Positions 1 to 9,463 of a stretch of 55,069 nucleotides of DNA are shown one piece after another. The notes below the pieces were generated by a model that saw nothing but the letters and a program-made list of their open reading frames with translations, was not told the origin of the DNA and ran no database searches. Both the position numbers and the translations under genes were made by a program. The DNA lies in contig CANJZW010000024.1 in NCBI GenBank assembly GCA_947479475.1, positions 1 to 55,069 on the forward strand, given 5' to 3'. Source of the DNA: Chthoniobacteraceae bacterium (GTDB lineage: Bacteria > Verrucomicrobiota > Verrucomicrobiia > Chthoniobacterales > Chthoniobacteraceae). How positions within the stretch are numbered: position 1 is the first letter of the stretch; each line of letters begins with the position of its first letter.

Positions 1-169
1 GGAGGAGAAGTAGACGATCTGTGAGGAAGGTGGGAAGAAAAAGAAGAAGCCCCCCGCGCCGGAGTCCGTTCTCGGCAGCACTTTCAAACCGGCAGGATCA
101 CGCCACTTTCATATCGGCCCCCGCACGCCTTCGCTTGCACGCGGTGCCGGACTGTTGCAGGAGTAGTGG
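1..169. other. Window start; no supportable gene
   Basis: One frame is open from base 1 and stops at 22-24, so the first bases could be the last codons of a gene beginning outside the window. Seven codons are too few to identify. The rest reads as the upstream region of the lipoprotein gene. It has a good AGGAG ribosome binding site at its end, but I do not see a convincing promoter. Confidence 0.3.
159..163 (+). promoter_or_regulatory. Ribosome binding site (AGGAG) of the first lipoprotein gene
   Basis: AGGAG lies six bases before the ATG at 170. It fixes the start of the lipoprotein gene. It stands out because most genes in this window have no such motif. Confidence 0.6.
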
Positions 170-1036
170 ATGCACTCTTTTTCGCGCCCCTCTTTGTTCC
201 GTGCATCAGCGCTTTTTGTGATCCTGCCTTTTTTAACAGGCTGCGCCGCGCTTGCCGGTAAACCTGCAGATTCAAAAGCTGATGCAAAGGACAGCACGAA
301 GTCCAAAGCAAAAATGGACGTCGCTCCTTCCGCCTCCGCCGTGTGGAATGGAGCCGTGATCGCCGCTCTAGAAAAAATCCCAATTGGTGGCGGCTACTCA
401 ACGCGCGTGGACGCGAGGGACGCGTTGCTGGCGGGTATCGCGTGGGAGGAGGATAAACCGGCGTTGCGCCCGAAGGCTGTACAGCCCAGTTTTTGTTCCG
501 GCGCGACCTATCTGGCGTTCCTGGTGATGCTGGCGCAGGAGCAGCGCGCAGGGCGGTTGATTCTAACTCCCGACGTTTGGAGAGCAATGATTGTGGAAGG
601 GCAGGCCGATGGGCAGGGGGTTTGGGGACGATGGAATGCCAATGGACCGGGCACGGCCAGGCTTTTTCACGAGACTGGGATCGGAACCAACTTTACAGAC
701 TTCAAACTGGCGAAGGCCGGTGACTTTATGAAGATCTTTTGGAACGAGTCGATTGGGGCCTCCGAGCGGGGGCATTCCGTGATTTTTCTAGGCACGGGTT
801 CCTCGAATGGGCAGGAAACCGTTTCGTTTTGGAGCAGCAATCAGCCCGGCGGTTATGGAACAAAAGAAGTGCCGCGCAGTAAGATACAGCGAGTGGTTTT
901 CTCCAGGCTGGAAAACCCTGAAAAGCTGTCCGGCGTCGTGAGCCTTCCAGGCAAGGACGGGTTTCTGGCATCCCTCGAGGAAAAAAGCGTCAGTCCAGCC
1001 ACCGCCGCAGAGGCGGTGGGGCTTAAAAAGTGGTGA
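170..1036 (+). CDS. Lipoprotein with a papain-like Cys/His signature (possible NlpC/P60- or CHAP-type amidase)
   Basis: A 288-residue exported protein. The N-terminus is a lipoprotein signal ending in LTGC (Cys about residue 25), followed by a Lys/Asp/Ser-rich linker. The folded part has a conserved-looking Cys in PSFCSGATY (about residue 108), a KAGDF turn, and a His in ERGHSVIF (about residue 203). A Cys followed by Gly-Asp and a His before a beta strand is the order seen in NlpC/P60 and CHAP peptidoglycan amidases, so cell-wall hydrolysis at the outer membrane or periplasm is inferred. The family is not recognised with certainty and it could be an unrelated conserved lipoprotein. The AGGAG motif six bases upstream supports the start. 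It is convergent with parA. Confidence 0.7.
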   Translation: MHSFSRPSLFRASALFVILPFLTGCAALAGKPADSKADAKDSTKSKAKMDVAPSASAVWNGAVIAALEKIPIGGGYSTRVDARDALLAGIAWEEDKPALRPKAVQPSFCSGATYLAFLVMLAQEQRAGRLILTPDVWRAMIVEGQADGQGVWGRWNANGPGTARLFHETGIGTNFTDFKLAKAGDFMKIFWNESIGASERGHSVIFLGTGSSNGQETVSFWSSNQPGGYGTKEVPRSKIQRVVFSRLENPEKLSGVVSLPGKDGFLASLEEKSVSPATAAEAVGLKKW

Positions 1037-1040
1037 TCTA

Positions 1041-1075
1041 AATAACGGCGAGATGGTCGCCTGTTTGTTATTTTC
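1041..1075. terminator. Hairpin between convergent lipoprotein and parA genes
   Basis: GGCGA at 1047-1051 pairs with TCGCC at 1057-1061 around a 5-base loop. AATAAC at 1041-1046 and GTTATT at 1067-1072 are also complementary, and a T-rich tail follows on the plus strand. It sits exactly between the two converging genes and could stop transcription from either side. Confidence 0.5.
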
Positions 1076-1086
1076 GAGCTTTTCCT

Positions 1087-1851
1087 CTAATGCTGCTTCT
1101 TGAGGAACTCTTTTGCGAGCGCGCGGTAGGCTGTCGCACCCAGTCCGTTGGACTCGTATTCCATGATCGTTTTTCCATGGCTCGGTGCCTCTCCGAGGCG
1201 CACGGTTCTGGGAATGATGGTGCGGTAGACGATGTCTCCGAAGTGTTTGTGGACCTCTGTGACGACCTGCTGCGCCAAGTTGTTGCGCATGTACATGGTC
1301 ATCAGGATGCCTGCGATATGGAGGCCCGGGTTTGCGCCGCAATCGCGAATTTGGGAAACGATGTTGTCGATCTTGGAAAGTCCCTCCAGTGCAAAGTATT
1401 CGCATTGAAGTGGAACTAGCAGTTCGTCGGCCGCCGCCAGCGCGTTGGTCATCAAGATTCCGAGCGAAGGGGGGCAGTCTAGAAAAATATAGTCGAAGGG
1501 AGCGGCCTCCCGCAGGGGCAAGAGGGCGTCTCGGAGCCGGGTTAAATGGTCGTCCTGGCGCGCGACCTCAATTTCCGCGCCGGCGATATTAATGTCGCCG
1601 GGGATGAGCCAGAGGTTATCCCTGCGGGTGGGGATGATTGCATCGGCGAGAGTTCCCTCGTGAAGGAGCGCGGCGTAAACGCTGTGATCTTCAAGGGGTT
1701 CGTGGCCAAGGGCGCTGGTGGCGTTGGCTTGCGGATCTAAGTCTACAAGCAGCACTTTGCTGCCAAGCTCAGCAAGAGCCGCTGCTAGGTTCACGGAAGT
1801 CGTGGTCTTGCCCACGCCGCCTTTCTGATTGGCCACCGCAATAACTTTCAT
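1087..1851 (-). CDS. parA: ParA/Soj-family ATPase
   Basis: A 254-residue cytoplasmic P-loop ATPase of the MinD/ParA family. It begins with the deviant Walker A motif KGGVGKTT (residues 10-17), followed by [13 protein letters not shown] (Walker A'/switch I, about 34-46) and the Walker B strand [14 protein letters not shown] (about 120). Length and motif order match chromosomal Soj proteins, which move and segregate origin regions with ParB bound to parS. No parB lies on either side: the downstream neighbour is the convergent lipoprotein gene and the upstream neighbour is the divergent ruvC. It is therefore either an orphan or paired with a distant parB. Start chosen at the ATG giving [12 protein letters not shown]. 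No Shine-Dalgarno motif is visible. Family call is firm; role in segregation is inferred. Confidence 0.95.
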   Translation of the reverse strand: MKVIAVANQKGGVGKTTTSVNLAAALAELGSKVLLVDLDPQANATSALGHEPLEDHSVYAALLHEGTLADAIIPTRRDNLWLIPGDINIAGAEIEVARQDDHLTRLRDALLPLREAAPFDYIFLDCPPSLGILMTNALAAADELLVPLQCEYFALEGLSKIDNIVSQIRDCGANPGLHIAGILMTMYMRNNLAQQVVTEVHKHFGDIVYRTIIPRTVRLGEAPSHGKTIMEYESNGLGATAYRALAKEFLKKQH

Positions 1852-1954
1852 TCAGGACAGGAGTGTAGAGAAGAATAGTGGTTTGAAAAGGACTGGGTGT
1901 CTCTTGTTGCTTGTAGAGTGCAGGAAGCTTGGGAGACGGCTTGAGTAGAGGGGA

Positions 1955-2509
1955 ATGCTCGCCACCCCTGCTTCGTCTGAAATTGAACGCGTCCTCGCCG
2001 TGGATCCCTCGTTGAGAGGGACTGGTTATGCGGTGCTTGAGCGGGCGCCAGGAGCCGGGCCCAGAGGGGCGACCGCTTTGCGGGCCCTGACCTGGGGTGT
2101 TGTGCGCAATGCTCCGGCCCTCCTTCAGTCGGGGTGCCTCGTCGCAATTCACGAAAAAATCCAGGCCCTCATTGCGGAGTTTTCACCGACGGTCGCAGCT
2201 TTTGAGGCCGTCATTTATGTCCAAAGTTATAAAACCGCCATTGTTCTGGGCTGCGCCAGGGGCTCGGCCATGTTGGCAGTCGCAGGGCGCGGACTGCCCA
2301 TTTTTGAATACGCACCGCGCCGTGTGAAACAGGCCGTTGTGGGCAGGGGGGGCGCCGATAAGGAGCAGGTCGCCTTTATGGTCCGAGCGCTTTTAGGCCT
2401 CACGGAGACGCCGGTTGCGGACGCGGCCGATGCGCTCGCCGTCGGCCTGACCCATTTTCAGGCCGTGGACAAAGCCAGACTCCGTGTGGGCTCTATGGAA
2501 CGCATCTAG
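1955..2509 (+). CDS. ruvC: Crossover junction endodeoxyribonuclease RuvC
   Basis: A 184-residue Holliday-junction resolvase. It would cut four-way DNA junctions held by RuvAB at the end of homologous recombination. The RNase H-like fold is visible: Asp17 in AVDPSLRGTGY, Glu84 in AAFEAVI, the ARGSAMLA helix, and Asp156/Asp159 in VADAADALAVGLTH give the acidic active site in the right order and spacing. The N-terminus is about ten residues longer than in E. coli RuvC. AGAGGGGA just before the ATG may be a ribosome binding site. The stop codon overlaps the start region of lipB, so the two are co-transcribed and probably translationally coupled. ruvA and ruvB are not in the window. Confidence 0.95.
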   Translation: MLATPASSEIERVLAVDPSLRGTGYAVLERAPGAGPRGATALRALTWGVVRNAPALLQSGCLVAIHEKIQALIAEFSPTVAAFEAVIYVQSYKTAIVLGCARGSAMLAVAGRGLPIFEYAPRRVKQAVVGRGGADKEQVAFMVRALLGLTETPVADAADALAVGLTHFQAVDKARLRVGSMERI

Positions 2510-2511
2510 TG

Positions 2512-3132
2512 ATGAGGAAGCCTGTAAAAACGGAGTGGCTGGGCCGGGTTTCTTACGACGCAGGCCTGCTCCTTCAATCCACGCTAGTGGATCTTAAGGC
2601 AGCGGATCCCACCGCAGAGGACCGGCTTTTCCTGCTCGAGCACGACCCTGTCTACACGGTTGGGAGGTCCATCTCGCCCCTGGATCCGGAGTTTAGCGGG
2701 TTGCCTTATCCTATTTTACAAATTAACAGGGGAGGAAAAGTCACCTTTCACGGGCCGGGCCAATTGGTGGGGTATCCCGTGTTGGACCTGCGCACGCGGG
2801 GGCAGGATTTGCACCGCCACCTGCGACTGCTGGAAGAGGGGCTTGTAGAGCTTGCCCAGCGTGTCGGTGTGAAGGCGGAGACACGCGATGGACTCACGGG
2901 CGTATGGTGCGGGGAGCGGAAACTGGCTTCCATCGGAGTCGGTGTCCGCCGTTGGGTGACCATGCATGGCTTTGCCCTCAATGTGAGCGGGGCATTGGAC
3001 GGATTCGATCACATCACGCCGTGCGGGTTGATGGGAGTCAAGGTCACAAGCCTCGAAAGGGAGGGCGCCGTGGGCTTGGATGTTGAGAAAGCGGCGGAAC
3101 TCGCAGCTCAGATATTTAGGGGCGTTTTGTAA
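2512..3132 (+). CDS. lipB: Octanoyltransferase LipB
   Basis: A 206-residue cytoplasmic enzyme that moves octanoate from acyl carrier protein to the lipoyl domains of 2-oxoacid dehydrogenases and GcvH, the first step of protein lipoylation. Motifs in family order: HDPVYTVGR (44-52), RGGKVTFHGPGQLVGYP (73-89), the catalytic Lys138 in GERKLASIGV, and the catalytic Cys171 in ITPCGLMGVKVTSL. Start placed at the ATG at 2512, three bases after ruvC ends. An in-frame GTG at 2509, overlapping the ruvC stop, would add one residue. No lipA is seen nearby. A palindromic repeat follows the stop codon. Confidence 0.95.
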   Translation: MRKPVKTEWLGRVSYDAGLLLQSTLVDLKAADPTAEDRLFLLEHDPVYTVGRSISPLDPEFSGLPYPILQINRGGKVTFHGPGQLVGYPVLDLRTRGQDLHRHLRLLEEGLVELAQRVGVKAETRDGLTGVWCGERKLASIGVGVRRWVTMHGFALNVSGALDGFDHITPCGLMGVKVTSLEREGAVGLDVEKAAELAAQIFRGVL

Positions 3133-3150
3133 GAAAAGCGGCGAAGGAAA

Positions 3151-3187
3151 GGGACTGTGCGCGCCAATCAATGACGCGGACAGTCCC
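3151..3187. repeat. REP-like imperfect palindrome between convergent genes
   Basis: GGGACTGTGCGCG (3151-3163) and CGCGGACAGTCCC (3175-3187) form a 13-bp stem with one mismatch around an 11-base loop. No T-run follows on either strand, so it is not a classic intrinsic terminator. Its place between the stop codons of lipB and the ThuA-like gene is typical of repetitive extragenic palindromes. Confidence 0.55.
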
Positions 3188-3215
3188 CAGCCAGTCGGCA
3201 CGCGGGAACTGCGAG

Positions 3216-4250
3216 TTAGGGTTTTGGCGTCGGCGCGGGGTTGGGTTCACCTGGCATGCTTTTGCCAAGGCCGAGGTCGGAAACTTTCATTCCCTTGCGA
3301 TACCCGTTGAAGCCGTAGAATCCCGGTTTGTATTCGTCGACGAAGGTCACATCGGCCTTTGAGGGGACGTCCAGCTGGAGGCCCCAGTAGACTCCGTTGA
3401 CGACGAGGCGTCGGAGAGACTCGTTTTCCAATTCGTTGGCAGCCCCCATGGTCGTGCAAAAGACGCGGTTGGTGTGGCCGGATTCTGTGGAATTAAGACG
3501 AGTCCACGCGACAGGCATCATTGGTGAGTTGACCCCTTGTGGCTGCTTGTCTGTGGTGCGCGGCTTTTCATATTCGGCGGGCTTGGAGTCAGGAGTCATC
3601 CCTGCGAGAACCTGGCCGCGGAGCAGGATCGTGGCATCTGCAGGCGGATAGGCTTCATAAACGTCTGTTGTGCCAAAAACGTCGCTGACTCCATGGAGAA
3701 GGGGGGAGCCCTCCGCACCGGGCTCAATAATGCCGCGCGTTGCCTCGGACTTGTGTTTTCCCCAATGGCTAACCCAGTTCTCCCCTAACACCTTTTTGCC
3801 GAAGTTTGAGAGCCGGTTTTTGTTGAACGCATGCGTGCTCGTGCGCAGTCCGATGATGGGTTTGCCGGATTCCATTGCCTTCTCGAAACGCGAAAGACTC
3901 TCTTCGGGCCAGTTGCGAAATCTGAGCGATGTGATGATGAGATCGGCCTTATCAATCGCCTCGGGATTAGTGAGTGAAGTTCCATCGTTTGGGGTGATGG
4001 TTCCATCTTCGGCGGCCGAAAAAAGGACCGTACACTTGAACCCATGGCTTTGGCTGAGGATTTTGGCGAGCATCGGCAGCGCCTCTTCAGAGCGGTACTC
4101 CTCATCGCCCGCGATAAGTACGATGTGTTTACCCTGACCTGCGCCGGATTTGGGTTCAAACACGAGAGAGCCTTCTGAGGCGATCGCCATGGGTTGGGAA
4201 AAAGCGAGAGGAGCGATCCCGACGAGGAGAAGGATTTTGGACAGGTTCAT
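3216..4250 (-). CDS. Secreted ThuA-like domain protein
   Basis: A 344-residue protein with an N-terminal signal peptide (MNLSKILLLVGIAPLAFSQ). A ThuA-like, class-I-amidotransferase-type Rossmann fold starts near residue 38 (HIVLIAGDEEYRSEEALPML) and continues through ADLIITSLRFRNWPEESL and GKPIIGLRTSTHAFN. The C-terminal part (TRLNSTESGHTNRVFCTTMG, then VNGVYWGL) matches the closing segment common in PVC-group ThuA proteins. These are abundant in PVC genomes and generally linked to sugar metabolism, but no activity is established for this type. Start placed at 4250 because the signal peptide begins there; the frame extends 26 residues further upstream without good sequence. It is convergent with lipB and monocistronic. 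Confidence 0.85.
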   Translation of the reverse strand: MNLSKILLLVGIAPLAFSQPMAIASEGSLVFEPKSGAGQGKHIVLIAGDEEYRSEEALPMLAKILSQSHGFKCTVLFSAAEDGTITPNDGTSLTNPEAIDKADLIITSLRFRNWPEESLSRFEKAMESGKPIIGLRTSTHAFNKNRLSNFGKKVLGENWVSHWGKHKSEATRGIIEPGAEGSPLLHGVSDVFGTTDVYEAYPPADATILLRGQVLAGMTPDSKPAEYEKPRTTDKQPQGVNSPMMPVAWTRLNSTESGHTNRVFCTTMGAANELENESLRRLVVNGVYWGLQLDVPSKADVTFVDEYKPGFYGFNGYRKGMKVSDLGLGKSMPGEPNPAPTPKP

Positions 4251-5673
<1,423 letters not shown>

Positions 5674-5692
5674 CATAGCTTAAGGGCTAGCG

Positions 5693-5722
5693 GGCACCGG
5701 GCGGGATATTTACCCCCGGTGC
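5693..5722 (+). other. Hairpin between gap and pgk
   Basis: GGCACCGGG (5693-5701) pairs perfectly with CCCGGTGCC (5714-5722) around a 12-base loop. No T-run follows. It could stabilise the upstream gap message or reduce read-through into pgk, a common arrangement where gap is expressed more strongly than the genes after it. Confidence 0.5.
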
Positions 5723-5805
5723 CTCCCCTTGCGGCCCTGCTTAACCTGCTGCAGTTGTGTTGCGGCCCCAAATTTACTCAGATCTATTTTCATTTCTTTT
5801 TGTTT

Positions 5806-7017
5806 ATGTCCAAATTATCCGTTCGTGATCTCTCTCTAGCTGGTAAACGCGTTCTTCTGCGGGTTGATTTTAATGTGCCAACCGAGGAGAAGGACGGGCA
5901 CGCGCGCATCACGGACGACACCCGGATCAAGGAAAGCCTGCCGACAATCAACCACTTGCGGGCAGCCGGGGCGAAGGTGATCATCATGGCGCACTTCGGC
6001 CGGCCCAAAGGAGAAGTGAACTTGAAGTATACGCTCCGCCCCGTGGCTGACCACCTCTCCCATTTGATCCATGCGCCCGTCAATTTTTCTCCTGAATGTG
6101 TGGGGGCGTCTGCCGCAGGGCTCATCGCCAGCATGCACAACGGCGATGTATTGCTTCTTGAGAACGTGCGCTTCCACGCCGGGGAGGAGACCAACGACGA
6201 CGGTTTTGCCAAGCAACTGGCCGCGCTTGGTGACGTCTACGTAAACGATGCCTTCGGCGCCGCCCATCGTGCGCATGCGTCGACCGCAGGCATTGCCCAT
6301 CACGCGCCACAGGCCGCGATGGGCCTCTTGATGGAGAAGGAACTCCAGTATCTGCAGGGCGAGTTGAAAGCCCCCGAGAGACCTTTCGTTGTGATCCTCG
6401 GCGGGTCTAAAGTCTCCGATAAAATTGGGGTCATCAAGGCGCTGATGGAAAAGGCTAATACCTTTTTGATTGGGGGCGCGATGGCCTACACCTTTTTCCG
6501 GGCTTTAGGAATTCCCACGGGCAAAAGCCGTGTGGAGGCTGACAAGGTCGACCTTGCTAAGGAAATTCTCGCCCTTGCGGAGGCAAAGGGAGTTCGGTTT
6601 TTGTTGCCGTTGGATAACTTGGAGACGCAGGAAATTAGTGCAACAGCGCAGCCGCGTTCCACTGGACTGGTGTCTCCAGACAAGGGGATTTCGGAGGGTT
6701 GGGAGGCTGTCGATATCGGACCGGAAACAATTTCCCTGTACCGCCAGGAAATCGCAGGAGCCAAGACGGTTTTGTGGAACGGCCCGGTTGGAATTTTTGA
6801 ACTCGCTCCGTTTGCTTCGGGCACGCGCTCGATTGCAGAAGCGCTCGCAGCATCGAGCGCGGTGACGATCATTGGAGGGGGAGATTCTGTGACCGCAGTC
6901 AAGCAGTTCGGTTTGGGTGACAAGGTCTCTTTCTGCTCAACGGGCGGCGGGGCCTCCTTGGAACTGATTGAGGGCAAAGTGCTCCCCGGTGTTGCCGCCT
7001 TGACGGACAAGGCCTAA
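5806..7017 (+). CDS. pgk: Phosphoglycerate kinase
   Basis: A 403-residue two-domain cytoplasmic kinase that makes ATP and 3-phosphoglycerate from 1,3-bisphosphoglycerate. It shows the N-domain substrate strand KRVLLRVDFNVP (residues 13-24), the AHFGRPKGE loop, the LLENVRFHAGEE segment, and in the C-domain VVILGGSKVSDKI and the nucleotide loop GGGDSVTAV. The start at 5806 gives MSKLSVRDLSLAGKRVLLRV, the usual beginning; the frame is open for 29 further residues upstream but that sequence does not look like the family. Second gene of gap-pgk-tpiA. No Shine-Dalgarno motif precedes the ATG. Confidence 0.97.
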   Translation: MSKLSVRDLSLAGKRVLLRVDFNVPTEEKDGHARITDDTRIKESLPTINHLRAAGAKVIIMAHFGRPKGEVNLKYTLRPVADHLSHLIHAPVNFSPECVGASAAGLIASMHNGDVLLLENVRFHAGEETNDDGFAKQLAALGDVYVNDAFGAAHRAHASTAGIAHHAPQAAMGLLMEKELQYLQGELKAPERPFVVILGGSKVSDKIGVIKALMEKANTFLIGGAMAYTFFRALGIPTGKSRVEADKVDLAKEILALAEAKGVRFLLPLDNLETQEISATAQPRSTGLVSPDKGISEGWEAVDIGPETISLYRQEIAGAKTVLWNGPVGIFELAPFASGTRSIAEALAASSAVTIIGGGDSVTAVKQFGLGDKVSFCSTGGGASLELIEGKVLPGVAALTDKA

Positions 7018-7075
7018 ACCTCTTTAACAAACGACTCGGAAAACCGACGGCAGGCGAACTTTAAGACTCCATCCC

Positions 7076-7843
7076 ATGCGGAAAAAAATCATAGCGGCCA
7101 ACTGGAAGATGAACCTGACGGTGAGTGAGGCAGAAGCTTTTCTGAACACTTTCCTGCATGAAATCGGCGACGAGAATGGAGCCGAGGTTGTGATTGTTCC
7201 GCCCTTTACGGCGCTGGCAAAGGTCTCTGAGATTTTAGGTCGCGGTCAGGCGGCGAAGCTGGGTGCCCAGAACATGCATTGGGAGAAGTCCGGTGCATTC
7301 ACGGGGGAAATTAGTGCCCAGATGCTTCGCGAGCTTTACGTGCGTTACGTAGTGCTCGGGCACAGCGAACGCAGAACGTTGTTTGGAGAAACGGATGAGC
7401 TCGTCAATCGCAAGGTCCGCGCCGCATTGGATGCGGCGCTGAAACCGATTTTCTGCATTGGAGAGACCCTTGAACAACGAGATGCTGGCGAGGTGGAGGC
7501 TGTGTTGCATCGGCAGATTGAATTGGGTTTGCTCGGGTTGAGTGCCCGCGAACTTTCGGACACCGTGATCGCCTATGAACCGGTTTGGGCGATTGGCACG
7601 GGGCGCACGGCGTCTCCGGAGCAGGCCCAGGCGGCCCATGCTTTCATCCGAAAGACGCTCGGTGAGCTTTGGGATACCGTAGCCGCAGACAAGGTCAGAA
7701 TTCAGTATGGTGGGAGCGTGAAGCCGCAGAATGCGGTTGAACTGATGCGGGAACCCGACATTGACGGGGCCCTTGTTGGTGGAGCCAGTCTTGATCCCCG
7801 CGGCTTTGCAGAAATTGTGAAAGCAGCGGCGGCGAGCCATTAA
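7076..7843 (+). CDS. tpiA: Triosephosphate isomerase
   Basis: A 255-residue TIM-barrel enzyme interconverting dihydroxyacetone phosphate and glyceraldehyde-3-phosphate. Family landmarks: AANWKMNLT at the start with the catalytic Lys, VVLGHSERR with the catalytic His, YEPVWAIGTGRTASPEQAQ with the catalytic Glu and the flexible lid, and YGGSVKPQNA plus DGALVGGASLDP for the phosphate-binding loops. Normal length. Last gene of gap-pgk-tpiA, 58 bases after pgk. A hairpin with flanking A and T runs about 180 bases downstream probably ends the unit. Confidence 0.97.
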   Translation: MRKKIIAANWKMNLTVSEAEAFLNTFLHEIGDENGAEVVIVPPFTALAKVSEILGRGQAAKLGAQNMHWEKSGAFTGEISAQMLRELYVRYVVLGHSERRTLFGETDELVNRKVRAALDAALKPIFCIGETLEQRDAGEVEAVLHRQIELGLLGLSARELSDTVIAYEPVWAIGTGRTASPEQAQAAHAFIRKTLGELWDTVAADKVRIQYGGSVKPQNAVELMREPDIDGALVGGASLDPRGFAEIVKAAAASH

Positions 7844-8016
7844 GTATTAGTGGAGATGATGTCTCGTGCCCCCCAAAAGGCATGAGGAGGAAGGCGGAGT
7901 TCGTTGCCTGTCGTTTAGATCGGTGCAAACCGCAGGCAGGCGAAGGCGGTGACTCCTCAATAGAGGTAAGGGAGTGGACGGATCTGATGTTTCGCTATTG
8001 TGGCGAAGCTGGAAAA

Positions 8017-8054
8017 GAAAAAGGCGGCGGAACTCATGGGTTCCGCCGCCTTTT
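8017..8054. terminator. Bidirectional intrinsic terminator between tpiA and K+ channel gene
   Basis: GGCGGCGGAA (8023-8032) pairs perfectly with TTCCGCCGCC (8041-8050) around an 8-base loop. An A-rich run precedes it and TTTT follows, so it can act on both strands and fits the convergent genes on each side. Confidence 0.8.
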
Positions 8055-8106
8055 CTGATCCTAGAGCAGATTGAATGCGGGGCTTGAACCCGCTGTCACT
8101 TTGCCG

Positions 8107-9264
8107 TTAGTGGGCTTGAGTCGGGTGTTGGCCGGTTGGCGAATGTTCATTGCCGCAGGTTGGGCAATGCCTCCATGCGGGGTTCCATTCCTTGGGCAAA
8201 GCCCCTGAACCGGCCTTGGCTGTTTTATTGTCCGGCTCGATTTCTTCCGCTCCAAAGAGGGCTGCCATCATGGCTTTGCCAATGATGTTCATCAACATGC
8301 CGAACAATGCCAACCCCAAGAACATGGTGACTGCTGCGATGATTCGGCCCGGCACCGTGACGGGGAACATATCTCCATAACCAACAGTGGTTAGGGTGAC
8401 AACGCACCACCAACTGGCTGCGGGAACGGAGGTGAAGGGGCTGTCTTTCTGCCAGTGCGCCGCAGAGAGCGTGGTGAGTTCGGTGGGCATCGCCGCGAGG
8501 ATGTCCGGGTCTGTCACGAGGACCTCGATCACGTGCTCTTCAGGGCTCCATTTTTTCACTTCAAAGGTGCCGTCGTATTTTTCAGTGCCCACAATGGTAA
8601 CTTTGCCGGAGGGGGCAAGTTCGCCGTGGAATTCGTTTGAGTGAAATACGAGGTGAGTGTCTCCCTGGCGTTCGACAGATTGAATTGGGCCTGTGGAGAA
8701 TTCGGCGAAGTAGATGAGCGTACTGGAAATGATCACCACTGAGAAAAGTGCGAGGAAATAAATGGTGAGATTCATCGTCAGCGGACTCTTGCGCTTGTCG
8801 GCGGCGCTTGTGTTTTGGACGCGCTGCAGGGCTTCTCTGGCCAGCTTTAAAACACGCAACACACGGAGGACTCGGAGAACCCGCAAGATACGGGCTGACT
8901 TAAGGGCCGTGATATTGGCCATCTGGAGAAACGTTGGCGCGATCGCCAGAAAGTCGATGATGCCCCAGAAACTAAAGATGTAACCCATCTTGTTTCTGGT
9001 GGTGATGATGTTCGCGAGGTATTCGAGGGAGAAAATTCCAACGATTACGTATTCTGAGACCTCGAAGAATTTCGCGAACGGGGTATGGATCGCCTCCACT
9101 GTTTCCAGCGCGCCCAAGATGGCGGCCACAAAAATGATGGAGTTCAAAAACGCATGCAGCTTTTGGTAGCCCGCACTCGTTGGGTCGTGGATGAGCTTAA
9201 AAAGCCAGGCTGGCCCTGCCGGAGCGTTCTCCTCGAAGGGATTGGATGGTTCGTGTTCAGTCAT
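8107..9264 (-). CDS. Voltage-gated-type potassium channel with extended S5-pore loop
   Basis: A 385-residue inner-membrane ion channel of the six-helix family. The voltage-sensor S4 helix (about 124-143) has Arg or Lys at nearly every third residue in the pattern RVLRVLRVLK. The selectivity filter TVGYGD (293-298) is canonical for potassium. S5 covers about 163-187 and S6 about 307-330. Between S5 and the pore lies an unusually long polar loop (about 188-278), far longer than the turret of KvAP-like channels. The C-terminus ends in a small CPTCG (367-371) knuckle-like motif. The start is the ATG at 9264, preceded at some distance by GGAGG; an in-frame upstream start at 9291 would add nine residues. 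It is monocistronic. Confidence 0.93.
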   Translation of the reverse strand: MTEHEPSNPFEENAPAGPAWLFKLIHDPTSAGYQKLHAFLNSIIFVAAILGALETVEAIHTPFAKFFEVSEYVIVGIFSLEYLANIITTRNKMGYIFSFWGIIDFLAIAPTFLQMANITALKSARILRVLRVLRVLRVLKLAREALQRVQNTSAADKRKSPLTMNLTIYFLALFSVVIISSTLIYFAEFSTGPIQSVERQGDTHLVFHSNEFHGELAPSGKVTIVGTEKYDGTFEVKKWSPEEHVIEVLVTDPDILAAMPTELTTLSAAHWQKDSPFTSVPAASWWCVVTLTTVGYGDMFPVTVPGRIIAAVTMFLGLALFGMLMNIIGKAMMAALFGAEEIEPDNKTAKAGSGALPKEWNPAWRHCPTCGNEHSPTGQHPTQAH

Positions 9265-9463
9265 AAGAAAAATGGACCTCCAAACGAGCATTTTCTATAC
9301 CCAAACCTTCACAACTATTGGAAAACGTTTGGTTATTTGTGCCTGACACCTTCCCAAAGGAAGTGGGAGTCCAGCGGGGCATTCCCCCCTGAATTGTTTG
9401 GATTGTTCAAACTTTCCGAAAGACAACGGGTTGTTGTAATGTAACTGACAAATTTTAAGTCTT
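9265..9463. other. Divergent intergenic region with a GTGCCTGACACC-type repeat motif
   Basis: This short region holds the upstream sequences of the channel gene and the PSCyt1 gene. Around 9338-9351 it contains GTGCCTGACACC, which shares the CAGGCAC core (read on the other strand) with the repeat array at 34.1-34.4 kb. No gene is visible. Confidence 0.35.

Noticed and set aside
2509..2511. GTG as the LipB start
   Set aside because: The adjacent ATG at 2512 is more likely; the difference is one residue.
8077..8093. A T-arm-like sequence GCGGGTTCAAGCCCCGC on the minus strand
   Set aside because: No D arm, anticodon arm or acceptor pairing could be found in the surrounding bases, and the upstream part lies in the K+ channel coding end.
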